A DNA stretch of 64,000 nt. It comes from Clavelina lepadiformis. Its lineage: Eukaryota > Chordata > Ascidiacea > Aplousobranchia > Clavelinidae. Under the pieces are notes generated by a model. It did not search any database and was not told the origin of the DNA. It saw only the letters and a program-made list of their open reading frames with translations. The position numbers were made by a program, and so were the translations under genes. Of this stretch, positions 24,950 to 36,645 are shown piece by piece. The stretch is taken from positions 4,216,001 to 4,280,000 of the forward strand of contig NC_135244.1 of the NCBI RefSeq assembly GCF_947623445.1, given 5' to 3'. Within the stretch, counting starts at the first letter, position 1. Every line of letters starts with the position of its first letter.

Positions 24950-27900
24950 ATGGAACAGAAAATTGAAAGATGCCATAAAGTCTTACTGAACTTCATTCCA
25001 TCTGAAGTACGGCCAAAGTTAACAGAGTTGATGAAAGTTATGGACTCACAGTACAGGGATTTGGCTATAACAGAATGGCAGGGATATCGTTTTACCCCAC
25101 CTGCGTTAGCGAAAATAGCTGAATGGCAATACGCTAATTGGTATCCTACTGTAAATGACGTTTTAATAGCTTCATATCCAAAAACAGGTAGGTTTGACTT
25201 GAGATGGCTTCAACTAGGCTCAGTTTATTTGGAAGTATATGATGATGATAGTAAGTATATGTTCAGAGACACAAATTTAAATTCATCATATTGTCATATA
25301 GAAGAAAGTGCTAATGTGTGGGCCTGTGGACCACTGCTACTTTTTAGTCATGCAGTCCTGGAGTAAATGGTTACTGTATGTGATTTTGAAAGTGTGATGT
25401 TTTAATGTCTTTAAAACTTTAATAGCTCAGTTGTGGTAAATTTACAGGCATGTTCTTTCCCCAGTGTATAGCATGTTACAGTACCTTGATGCTGCATGAT
25501 TAATTATGTGAAATATTTCATAATTATAAAATTGTAAATTTTATAATTGTAAGTTTGCTATACAACAGACATGGGTAGGTGTACAAGATGTGGGCTGCAA
25601 AGTAGTTCCAGATATGGCATAGTCCACATGTTAAAACAATTTTTAATAGCTTTATTATGTGTCATATTTTGACAAAAATGTATGTATGAAAAATACATTT
25701 TTTGTTTAAGAAAACTGAATGAATCGTAATTCATACCTAAGGAGAGATAGAAAGTATAAAAGCAGACGAGTTAAACTTCATAATTCGATGACCAATTTTC
25801 GACAGATACTTAAAGCTATATTGACAATGGATTAAAGTAATGCAGGTGTCAAAAACTTATCCGAATAACATATTGCAAGGTGTCAAGAATTTTTTGTTTA
25901 ATGTGTCATGTTGTTTTGTAGTCTTAAAAGGACTCTTGCATGAATAAGTTTGTACATTTGCATTAGTAGCGCTAACTAAAAAGTGTTAAATCTTTAAGCC
26001 AATAAATATGCTGGTAGACAATAAGATTGGTCATGAAATTTTTTGAACAACTAAAAAAGGCTTTGTAATCCACAAATAAACAGCCAGATACTGTACCAAA
26101 AGCAAATGCACCAATTTTGAAAACTTTAGACATGAGCTCTTGCAAACCTAGGCTGGACTATATATCATAGGTTACAATTCATTAAAAATTATATCAACAT
26201 TCAATTTTTTAGTGGCCCATTCTTCACACCACCCTGGCCCTTACCTCAATACAACTTTTTGATTCTTAAAATGGGGTCAATGAGGATAAAAGTGTAATAC
26301 TCTTACTAATCTTGAATCGAATGGAAAATAAAGCATGGATATGATAGGCTAGTGTAATACCGTAAATGTAAGCCAACCTGGGTAATGTTTATCGCATACC
26401 AGAGTTGGAACCATTTTTGAGAGTGGGCACTTTACTCTATTTCAGGGATTCTTAAACTTTTTGGGTCTGCGACCCCATTTAAGAAAAGGAATTTCTATTG
26501 GACCCCTTGAGAGGTAGCCTACACGTTAATGATGTTAAAACAATAAACGTCCAATTACAAATCTCAAATGGTATTTTTGTCTCTGGCAAAATCATACAAG
26601 AGCACACAATCTACCAAAGTAGAGTAACTGTAGATTGCTGTAATAAAAGATTCTCGTAATGGAAACAGTAAAGCGAATAAAAATCTAACAAAAAACAATT
26701 CAATTTATAAAAATTTAATTTGTTTCACGACCCCAAAACTACATTTTGTGACCCTAAACGGGGTCGCGACCCACAGTTTGAGAAGCCCTGCCCTATATGA
26801 TGAAATTCAAACCTTTTTATAACTTTTCCTCCACCACTAACCAGAGAATGTTCTGCAGGAACTACTTGGTTGACCCAAATAGTGAAGAAGGTCATTTACA
26901 TGAACGATACTGCTCAAATGGCTGTAGCAAATGCAGTTACACAGCTTCATTCATACTTGGAAAATGCATCAGGTATCCTGCACATATTTTTACTTGAAGG
27001 AAATTGTAGCAGGATACTTGGATTTTGTTAACAATTGACACGAATTTTTAATGAGCACTTGGTATCCATTTTTTATTAATGTCATTTTTTCATTTCTTTA
27101 TTTCAGAAATTACATTTGAAGTAATGCAAAAGCTTCCCTGGAAAAGACTAATTTGGGAAACTCATTATCCAGCCCCTATTGTAAACATGGACAGAGTGAA
27201 AAAGACATCATGCAAAGTTCAGTAACAGTTTTTAGGCTTTAAACTGAAAAAAATTAAAAAATACAAAGAAGTAGGAAACTGCTTATGGTTTACAGTGAAG
27301 TCTGGAATGTAGGAAAAAGGTAATTGTTACCTGGTATTTTAATGTATAAGTATTTTTACATTGTATTAATTAGGTCATCTACATCGTGAGAAATCCGAAA
27401 GACCAACTTGTTTCTTGGTTTCATATGTCCCAGCGTATACCAACTCACCGAATGGCACCAATTAATTCATACTATCCTGCCGATTGGGTTTCGTTCTTTG
27501 ATTTTTTTATCAATGGTATGGCCGCATTCATGTTGAACTATACTGGCCTGACTGAGTGTGGTTCTCAACCGGGGTGCCATTTACGTTTCGCAAGGGTGCC
27601 GCAAGTTATTGTGCACTAATCACTAGTCCAGGAAAACAGTTGCGAAAATTATTTTTATTTAATGCAGAAACTTTTTGGTTTGACTGTGGGTGCCGCGAAA
27701 TCTTTTGGTTGTTTGCAGGGTGTAGTAAGCCAAGAAAGGTTGAGAACCACTGTCAGTAGCCCTTTAGGGCTTGTATCACGATCTGAACAAGACTTCTGTG
27801 TGGCTATCCTTTAAAGAATTGAGTTTTAAAAACAACCGTCGTGATATCTTTGACTTGGCACACACCAAGTGCTATAAAATTTGTATGAAATCAACATTGA

Positions 27901-28680
27901 CATAAAAATCAAGTAAAATTATTAAAATGAAAGTATGAAGATTTTCATTGCCCCCATAAAATTTGGATTAGATATACTAAAAGTAAGTGGACTACTAACC
28001 CAAAAAGTAATTGAAACATTTGCAGGCAAACAACCAAACTATGCAAGAAAGAATGAATGGTATCCAGATCATATTTTATCCTGGTATGCTTACCGCAATG
28101 AGAAAAATGTCCTGTTTGTCATGTATGAAGATTTGAAAGAGGTTTAGATTGTGGCTATTTGCTTGTGTTTAAGCTTACAGTGACAAATTTCAAACATTCC
28201 AGTATCTTCTTTTGCTTTAGGATCCTGCGAAAGAAATAAGGAAAATTGCTAATTTTCTCGGAGTGGAAAGAAGTTACGAGGAAATAGAGAAAATTGTGGA
28301 AGCTACTTCATTTCAAACTATGAAGGAAGAGGCGTCACCACTCACAAGCTCTATGAACGCTTTTACGCAAAGGTTAGAGGAAAAGACATTTGCTACATTC
28401 ATGATTTTTTGAAATTTTTGTTAAACTATTGTTTTTTTTAATGGAAACGCTTTGCCTAAACCCAAACATTGTGTTTAGGAATTTACTGTAACCTCATGTC
28501 TTGTTTAAAGCACCAGTTTTCATTGTACTTTACGTTTTCATCTGATTTGTTTCTTTTCCTTTTTTTTCAGGGCAAGTTGGTGATTGGAAGAATTACTTCA
28601 CAGTCGCTCAGTCTGAGCTGATGGATCAGAAGTTTCATGAAAAATTGTCTGGAATTGATCTGAAGTTCACATATGAATGA
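24950..28680 (+). CDS. Cytosolic sulfotransferase B, with a frameshift in exon 6
   Basis: PAPS-dependent cytosolic sulfotransferase. Exons: 24950-25187, 26859-26972, 27107-27216, 27374-27515, 28026-28141, 28221-28372, 28571-28680. The start is the ATG of MEQKIERCHK. Marks: ASYPKTG at the end of exon 1 joined to TTW, the catalytic His in [18 protein letters not shown], and GDWKNYFTVAQSE in exon 7. Exon 6 is 152 nt, whereas genes A, D and E all have 151; one extra base between Met-Asn and the expected Leu-Arg-Lys-Gly puts exon 7 out of frame and leads to a stop within a few codons. Exon 7 itself is otherwise perfect. The exon 3 donor (GTTCAG) is also weak. AATAAA follows the stop codon directly (28681-28686). 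Recent pseudogene, polymorphism or sequencing error. Confidence 0.85.
26443..26790. repeat. hAT-like MITE in intron 1 of sulfotransferase B
   Basis: 348 bp with inverted ends CAGGGATTCTTAAACTTTTT and CAGTTTGAGAAGCCCTG, and GACCCC-rich subterminal parts. Flanks CTCTATTT and CCCTATAT match at 6 of 8 positions, as expected for an aged 8-bp hAT duplication. Same family as 33154-33607. Confidence 0.75.
27558..27755. repeat. Small hAT-like MITE in intron 4 of sulfotransferase B
   Basis: Inverted ends GTGGTTCTCAACC and GGTTGAGAACCAC, the common hAT/Charlie-like terminal form, enclosing about 170 bp with GGGTGCCGC-like motifs at both ends. The target duplication is not clear. It begins about 40 bp after the exon 4 donor. 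Confidence 0.65.
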
Positions 28681-29603
28681 AATAAACCTATCAGACACAG
28701 CGTTTTAATTAACGTTTTGAGGTTTGCTTGCAGTGGCTTAATAATTGAGTCATGGTGATTAAGACCTGGTTGAACTAACTTGGTCAATTGTCTGTGGCTG
28801 CACTGGTTAGTTTCATGAACAATTGCTCGTTTAGCATCAATTTTTTTCTTGCTATTGAGCATTGCAAAGTAAACACGCACTTTTCTCGTGATGTTAAAAA
28901 TTTTGTGATGATTGTCACATGCTAATCTTGTACTTTAATGTTTTTAGCTTCTTTATTTCTGTATGGTTTTGTATATCGGCGCTTGTCAACTCTTTTGCAA
29001 TGGCACATCTTTGTATTCCTACAAAAATTTGTATACACCCAATCCCAAGTATTTAATGTTTTCAAACTTTATTCGCTTTGCGGTTGAAAGCTTACTCAAA
29101 CGAAATGTATTACTTCAAATGAAATGTATTACAACACTTAAACCTACAGTATATTCCATAAAATGAAATTCTTCTACAAGGATGCAATTAACTCTTTGAA
29201 ATGCAGAATTATGTTTTCATATTGATTTACCACAGTGATGATGCCATCATACAGTTGAAAGGAGTGACATTACATATGTTTTGTTACGTCACTATGACGA
29301 TGTATTAACCAATGTATGTTAAAATATGAATTAACCCATTTTTTGGAAGTAACCTACGATTTAAACACTTTGGTCAGCTTATATGGGCGATGCATCCTAA
29401 CATACCACGCAGTGAGTTTTACACTAGTATGCATGCAGCTTGCCGTAGATTCATAAATGCAATCCAACCAAAAGCTGTATAAAGATGCAAACCTGCTCGT
29501 TTTATTTATACAACCCAGGAAAAAGAAAAAATGCATGTGATTTATGATGTAAAATTTTGCAAGGCTGTGTGCAACGATTACCGCTGTAACCGATGGGCGC
29601 AAC
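28681..29603. other. Intergenic between sulfotransferase B and fragment C
   Basis: I searched this stretch by eye on the minus strand for exons 3-7 of fragment C and found none. Nothing else recognisable. Confidence 0.4.
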
Positions 29604-30133
29604 TTCCGGTTTCGATGTATGCTTGAAAGGCTGTCGACATTTTCGTCATTTTTAATGTTTTTTCATCATCTTTGTAAATGATATGCTTTAAGTTTAAAGT
29701 ATGACTTATCCATGTTGTTTCTATATACAATTATGATGAAATATTTGTTTTCTGGCCCACAATGTAGCACGCTGTATACGTACAGTAACTTTCAGCTAAA
29801 TAAAATAAGTAGCTAAATATTTCTCACATATTTTGGTAAAATTACAGTGACAAATCTCCCAACCTACCAGTTTTAGGACGAAGCAACCAAAACATATTTT
29901 TCCGTGGGTTAATTACCAGTTGCTGTATTGGCACGCAACAGTTTCAGCATTGAAAGGCGGCGCAAATCTGTGCCTTTCCAGTCAGTAACCGAAAAGCTTT
30001 GCACCATTACAATAAAATCCTGAATAACTTGAAATATGTATGGGCGTTCATTGGAAGGTATGTAATTAGCTACGTCATTGAACATTTTAACCACCGAAGC
30101 TAAAAGAGCTTTTACTTTGTGGTCTACCTCCAT
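29604..30133 (-). pseudogene. Sulfotransferase fragment C (exons 1 and 2 only)
   Basis: Two exon-like blocks match the sulfotransferase template. Exon 1, 30133 down to about 29868, starts MEVDHKVKALLASVVKMF and contains FNDVANYIPSNERP and SVTDWKG, very like gene D; it then changes frame and also meets a stop near the motif that should read WQYSNW, before the remnant RPKTG. Exon 2, about 29604-29720, reads TTW, HIIYKDDEKTLKM and AYIETG, with a Glu in place of the usual Gly of GTTW and one extra codon. Exons 3-7 are not visible before sulfotransferase B. This is a dead copy, probably a partial duplicate of gene D, which lies upstream in the same orientation. Confidence 0.8.
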
Positions 30134-31137
30134 ATTTGCAGTTGATGGTTCTAGTACCAGGTAGTTTTCGCCTTATAGGCCTACGTGACTGTCGAAACTG
30201 AATTAGAAGGAATTTTCCTTGAAAAACAACCGCAAACAAAAAGTGAAGTCTTGATACAGCTATACTTTGAACATTCTTTGCTCTGATGAGACTCAAAATC
30301 TTATTCGCGTATGGTGCTTATGGGTTGTTCTACCACAAGTTTTATGCAGTGCGCAGAAAAAAGGACAATGTAAATCTTATCAACTGTCTCACGCAAGCTC
30401 GGGTGTGAGTTTCACGAAAAGGTTTACTTTTTGACGTCATGCTGAAACTTTTAACAACGAATCTAACAATTGATGCCACACACTTCTGTTCCAACGCATT
30501 TTACTTACTCGGTCCTGGTGCGTGAGCGGCACCTTCCGAAAACCTCTATTTATTGCAACCAGCGCGTGTTTGCAACAGTTCAAGGCTTTCGCCTAACGAG
30601 GCAAGTTTTTTCTCCGGCGATTGACCACAACTAAAATCCGCTGACACTCTAACCTCGTTAGATATAAACTCGCCGCGTTTTGCTAAACTCGCTATGTAGG
30701 TCAACGGCTAATTCGATTTACGAGAAACCTATTTACACAGTGAGCATTTCAAAATAAAGTAGAAAACGAGATGATCTGTTAAAAATCGTTTTACTTTAAA
30801 AGGATTTCTGTCATTTGCATTCAAGAAATAGACTAATAGAGCATAAGAGTACGATCACCTTCGAAACAACGTTTATTGAGTTTATATGAGCATTGATTGA
30901 ACATAAAAAAGGTGGTTAAACCTATTCAAAGTGCGTTGAAAGTTGAATGAAAAGTATTAGTAATAAAATAACGACTTGTTTTTCAAACCCCTGCATGGTA
31001 CAGGCCTACACACAATTCAAAACTTAGACATCACATTGGCAAGCGTGAAAATGATTTTCAGCCAATTTTAATTATTGCGGGTGAAAATAGTTACACCTAA
31101 CTTATAACGGAACAAGTCATTGCGGCCAAGTTAAAAC
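30134..31137. other. Intergenic between fragment C and sulfotransferase D
   Basis: No coding exon, RNA gene or defined repeat seen on either strand. Confidence 0.4.
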
Positions 31138-32958
31138 TTATTCGTATGTAAAGGTTATGTCGGTGCCGGAAATTTTTTCCCTAAACTTCTGATCCATCAA
31201 CTCAGACTGCGCAACAGTGAAGTGATTCTTCCAGCTACCGACTTGTCCTGATAAAAACAGAAAAATATACAGTAAAACTTAACATAAACAATCTACAGTC
31301 AAAACAATAGTTTTTAGTTCCGAAAATTTTACACGACCTTTTCGAAAGAAACTAAGTTGATTGTGAATGTTCGAGGCGTCTCGCTTCATGCTTTCAAACG
31401 ACGTTGCTTCTACAATCTCGTCAATCTCCGTATCCGACCTATTCACACCAACAAATTTGGCAATCTTACCGATTTCAGTCGCAGGATTCTAAACGAGAAA
31501 AGATTTAGGTTTAATTCAACTGCAAAAGAAGCCAGAAACGGCATTCCATAAAACAATATGCGGTAGCTATGAGATCAGCAAAGATGACCTTCTTCAAATC
31601 TTCATACATGACGAACAAGACATTCTCCTGATCGCGGTAAGGATACCAGGATAAGATGTGGTCTGGATACCATTCACCTTCTTTATCGCTCATCGGCTGC
31701 TTTCCTGGAAAATCATCGCGTTTATAAAACACAAATGAAAACAACACCAACCACTCATTCGACTAGAGACTGACCAACCGTTGATATAAACTTGAAAGAA
31801 ATCATTCCAATCAGACGGATATAGCTTCGCCATTGCCTCGGCTTTACGATGAGGAAAAGTCATGCACATGTTGTACCAGGACACAAACTGATCTTTGGGA
31901 TTTCTCATAACGTAGATAATCTGTTTGTAAATTAGGAAAATGAAGTTCAGTAATGTACGATATTTGCTCATGTGTTGTGATTATTGTATGTGTAAATAAG
32001 ACGGTTGAGGTCATAATTCATTTATAACCGAATGGCTTTGAAAAAAAATTAAATGCCATACAAATAAACCTTGAGTTGTAAGTATATAGGCACCAAACAA
32101 TTTCCACAAAGTTGAATTCCTTCCCTGATAAAGGTGTTAAAAGCATTCACCTTGCATTTATTCTCCATCAATCGGTTCATATTGATCAGGTTGGCTGGAT
32201 TATGGGTTCCCCAAATCTTCCTTTCCCACGGAAGTTTTTCCATGACTTCGTAGTTCAATGCTAAAATCGATAAACATGTCAACTTTAACTTACACACTGC
32301 AATATTAGTTAGAGCTATAGTTCGCTATTTGTTTGGGGTACAGCCTAACAGAAAGTAAGGTAAGTATTAAACAAAAGTAGCATAAATCACATTAGCGCAA
32401 CGTACGAGTCCCTGATTCGAGGTAGGTATTATTGGCTGTCAACACTTTCGCCATTTTTAACGTTTCTTCATTGTCTTTGTAAATGATGTGCTTCACAATT
32501 TGCGACATCCAGGTTGTTCCTGTATACACGTAATATGTAAAAATTATTTTCATTCCAATATTAACCGCAAAACGCAGCAAGTCGTGTGTCTGTTTGCTTT
32601 ATTGAAAATGTGACTTAAACTGCAGTAGGTTAAAGTATTGTTGCCAAAATTGTTGGCACACAAATATAGCGATAACTGGCTTACATATTTTACCAGTTTT
32701 CGGGAACGAAGCAACTAAAACATCCTTTTCCGAAGGTTGCCAGTTGTTGTATTGCCACTCAACGGTTTCTGCCTTGAAAGGCGGTGCAAATTTATGGCCT
32801 TTCCAGTCACTAACCGATGGAGCTTGTAGAGCTTTGACAAGGTCCTCAATAAGTGGGGTCACGTCCGGGCGATCGTCAGCAGGTATGTAATTGGCAACGT
32901 CATTGAAAAGTTTCCCTAACACATCAAGGATACGTTTTGCTTTGGGATCTGCCTGCAT
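31138..32958 (-). CDS. Cytosolic sulfotransferase D (SULT family)
   Basis: PAPS-dependent cytosolic sulfotransferase of about 335 residues. Exons: 32694-32958, 32406-32519, 32151-32260, 31779-31920, 31589-31704, 31338-31488, 31138-31247; compact, with all introns under about 300 bp. Starts MQADPKAKRILDVLGKLF. Marks: VASFPKTG/TTW for the 5'-phosphosulfate loop, catalytic His in WGTHNPANLINM, RNPKDQFVSWYNM, and SFFRKGQVGSWKN near the C-terminus. The last motif has Ser where sibling genes have Asp (GDWKN). The donor after exon 6 is GTCGTG, a weak but usable GT site. All phases agree and there is no stop, so this is the cleanest copy of the cluster. Confidence 0.93.
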
Positions 32959-33153
32959 GTTTACGGTTAAACGTAACTTATATTCGATAGGCAGTAATAA
33001 ACTACTATTTTCTTCTCAGCAAGAATATGCTGAAACAAAGTAAACGTAAAATAGAAACATTTTGCTACGGTACCTGTAACAAAATCACTATATCCATAAC
33101 CTAAAAACCATATCCGGTTTAGCGTTTTTGCATAATAGTGGCATGGTATAGAC

Positions 33154-33607
33154 CAGGGCTTCCCAAACTTTTTTGCTCGCGACCCCTTTCAAACTTCTGA
33201 AGTTTTCCACGACCCTTCACGTTTAAATTGATTAAATTAGCAGTGCGAAACATACATTAGTCATTAGTGAAATTTATTGAGATGCAAAGAGTAAAGACTG
33301 AATTCAAGCAACCAGTACTCAAAGTCTACTTACTACTTTACACATATATAGGCTACTGGAAACAAAAAAGCACACACATTTATTCAGTGTGATTGATGCG
33401 ACTGCTTTCTGCTACAAAGCAAGTCCAGCCGTGGCTCAATATCTGTTAATGCTGGTCTCAAGGCGGTTTCAATGTTGATTAGGCTGGAACGATATTTTGT
33501 TTCGATTGTATTTTGTACTTCGTGTAAAATTGGTATACGTTCTGCGACCCCTGAAGTTCGTTACGCGACCCCTTGCGGGGTCGCGACCCCCAGTTTGGGA
33601 AGCCCTG
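33154..33607. repeat. hAT-like MITE with perfect 8-bp duplication
   Basis: 454 bp. Inverted ends CAGGGCTTCCCAAACT and AGTTTGGGAAGCCCTG with GTCGCGACCCC next to them; flanked by GTATAGAC on both sides (33146-33153 and 33608-33615). Non-autonomous. The exact duplication points to a younger insertion than its relative at 26443-26790. Confidence 0.9.
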
Positions 33608-33794
33608 GTATAGACTATGGAGGTATAGCTTATTATTATTCACAAAAGTAGGCTATGTACTACACCTACCCCAATAACAAACGGCAAGCTGGTCTTATTT
33701 CCACTTACACCTACCCTGGTAAAATTAGTAACCAATTACCACTCAGTTAAACACGCCGTGCCCTGTGTATTATTGGTAGATCATACAAAAAATA

Positions 33795-34042
33795 AGGCTG
33801 CCTCTTTTTCACCGGAAAAAATCGTGGGTTTGAAGCTATTTTTTGTAGTTTCTTGTCAACCTAGCTTAAATTTTATAACGCAGTAACCTATATACATTAT
33901 ACTTAACCTAAATCTACCTTCCAATCTAAATCTAGCACCAATAAAACCTTAAATCGCTAAAATCAACTTTTGCCTACCCATTCTCCCAACCTAACCAGCT
34001 ATCTTTAAAAACAGGCTGTGTGCCCTACTTACGGTGAAATAG
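33795..34042. repeat. Dispersed repeat, copy 1 (MITE-like)
   Basis: About 250 bp clearly similar, in the same orientation, to 48282-48567. Both start AGGCTG and end CTTACGGTGAAATAG. CTATTTCACCG-like sequence at the start mirrors CGGTGAAATAG at the end, so the ends are weak inverted repeats. No target duplication found; superfamily unknown. Confidence 0.6.
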
Positions 34043-35643
34043 CCACTTCAGAAAAGTAATTGCCCGGTTACGCTATTATGGCTTCTACTCAGGAGATCGC
34101 TGCTTTAAATACCACGTAGAGTAGCGTCCATGTTCAATGAAGAATATCCTGCAATTGCATGTAATCATGAGACTGGAGGTTAATTTTCTCTTAATAATGG
34201 CGCAATCGTTCGAAAAGTTTCCGGTTTTTGACGGGTTTTACTCGCACTCCGCTGCCGAAGGAATAGGTTTTGCTGCCGGCGTTTCCTTAAATATATCGTG
34301 ACGGTCAATCAGAAGTCAAACCATATTGAAACTCTTGTGCAATATGTGGCTATGTCGAGTGACATTACATAGCAAAATCTGGAGATATTTTAGTATAAAA
34401 ACACGTGTATGGAATACTTACAATCACGTGTCGCTTATGTCACAACGGTTCTTGCTGCTGGTTACATCAGCATTTGCAACTATCTTATCAAAAGGTTACT
34501 ATTGATTTAACCTTTAAAACTTAACTTTGAGTGTGTTATCGTGAGGCGCGTATTCGATAGTGGCGTTACTGTTGTAATGCTCTTGGGCAAAACATTGTAG
34601 CGTATCACCTACCGCTGCCATTTTAAGAAGGCACCACAAACACAAAGTCTATGTAGCTTATTAGTGTATATAGTCGACCATTGGCAATAAATAACGAAGT
34701 TTGAAACGGTCCTATTTCTTTGGATGTTATAAAGTGGCAAGCGAGCCCAACCGCTACCGAATTAACGACGTTTGCTCCTATTCAGTGGTCCCGGTGAACA
34801 GTTTCAAATTCAGGTCATACAAGAAAAACCAAAAAAAACAAAAAATGTGTGCCCACGGTAACTTGCAGGAAGGCTAGCTCTGAAATCGTATTAAGTTACC
34901 GTCACAAGGAACGTCTTGCTCAAAAACAACGTTGTTTTTTGTTTTATGAAGAACTTTTGTTTTGTTTATGTAGATATTTTTCTCACCCAGACAAACATCT
35001 TCATGACAATAGCGAGGTGACAGAAATGGCAAAGAAATTCAATCAAACATACCTATGCAAACCTGCCTCGAATACGGGAGCATAGTTTATTCATCTTTTT
35101 TAGCACTTGTGAAAGTAAAAATGGGACTTGGAAAGGATGAGTGAAACGTATGTAAGCCTGCTTGCCGCAGATTTAATTATTGTTTCCTACTGTAGATAAC
35201 GTAAATTTACACATGCTTTGCAGAAATTGGTAGTATTTCGCAAATGCCTTCAGGCGTGCTAATATTGAATTGAACAACCTAATCGGTTACCATTGTTATT
35301 GATATAGGACTGCAGCGATTTGTTAGCACAATCATGCACCAATTAGGCTACGCTAGTGTTTGAGTTAGTTCACTGATCAAAAAACTTCAATCATGTACTA
35401 GCAAATGGTATGAAGGAAATGATGACATGGCAACTGCACGATATGTTTTTGGCTCTTGAGTTCTAAAATAATTCAATAGGCTACTTTTACTTTGCTCAGG
35501 TCTACTCTCGCTTTACTTTTACACAACTTTTTTCCAACTATAAAAATTTACCATGTCCTTCAATAAGAAAACGCAGTATTTAAAGCAGATATGATACGAC
35601 TTTGTAGGCTTAAACAAGGTAGACAAAGGAACAGAGCCAAGCT
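34043..35643. other. Intergenic between repeats, upstream of sulfotransferase E
   Basis: I looked for a sulfotransferase exon 1 here and found none. No other coding or RNA feature seen. Confidence 0.4.
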
Positions 35644-35647
35644 TTAA

Positions 35648-36201
35648 CCCTATTTACACTAGTTGTGGTCTCTCCTGCACACAATCACCTCAAAACGTGG
35701 CGAACAGTTGCGTTGTTTGCTGTAGAAATTTAAAATTTGGTGAATTTTCCTAAAAAATCTTCAGCTATCTGTCCATGTTTGCTTTATAAAGTTAGATTTT
35801 GTAATTTTTGAGAAATTATCATATTTTCATTATTTTGCTCTCTCTCCGCATTGAAGCGTATCGTTTTCGTTTACTCATTTACGCACCACTAACTCGACTA
35901 ACTATTCTCTTGCGTTCTCTTCTCGCGGTCAGCTGATTTTCCGCACAGCGGGGGCGCGGCGTAACAAGAAAAACTTCTAGAAATGTATCACTTGTATAAA
36001 TACTTAATTTACACTAAATGCACTTTCTTTAGTTTTACAATTATGATGTATACAGGAAGCCAGATGTTTTTGCTACTAACCTGTAAAAATCCGATCAGTT
36101 TACGACATATAGTTTTCGAGTAATTAACGATTGAAAATTTGTGAGCAGTGTCGACCACACCTGGTTAAAATAATAATGTCGCTCACCCGGTTTAGATAGG
36201 G
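35648..36201. repeat. piggyBac-like MITE, copy 2 (both ends present)
   Basis: 554 bp flanked by TTAA on both sides (35644-35647 and 36202-36205). Ends read CCCTATTTACACTAG and, on the other strand, CCCTATCTAAACCGG. TTAA targets and CCCTA-type ends are the hallmark of piggyBac insertion. No transposase frame. The interior is similar, inverted, to 17252-17804. Confidence 0.8.
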
Positions 36202-36645
36202 TTAAGGCATTTACTGATAGTTTTGTCGTTTCAATATGGTAATCTTTATCCTCGGACTGAGCTGAGGTAAGTCTTTTGCACGAGAATGATTCTTTCCCGG
36301 ATAAACCCAGAAATGATTCATCGTATCGCTCGACCGGTTACGGAGGTCGGTTACCGAGCAAGGCTTTATGCAAGTTCCCAATGGTTATTAGGTTTTTTGA
36401 TTTTTTTATACTGTATGTTATTGCCCGAATTTAGAGTTATTTTCCAAGTGCACGCGGACATTACAGCGGTAGCGCCACCGAGTATCGAACACGGGCCGCA
36501 ATATTACCAGCCCGTTCTTACGACTCGGCTGTCGTAAGTTCGTAACGACTGTCGACTCGGCTCGGCTCGGCTGTCGACTTTTCATCGAACTGTTCATTTT
36601 AGAATTTTTCTGCTGATTGTCAAAGAAGCTTGTCTGTATCCTTAG

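Noticed and set aside
36286-36537. Open frame as a possible first exon of sulfotransferase E
   Set aside because: It has none of the exon 1 features (DWKG or WQY motifs, PKTG end), and no donor joins it in the right phase to 36646.
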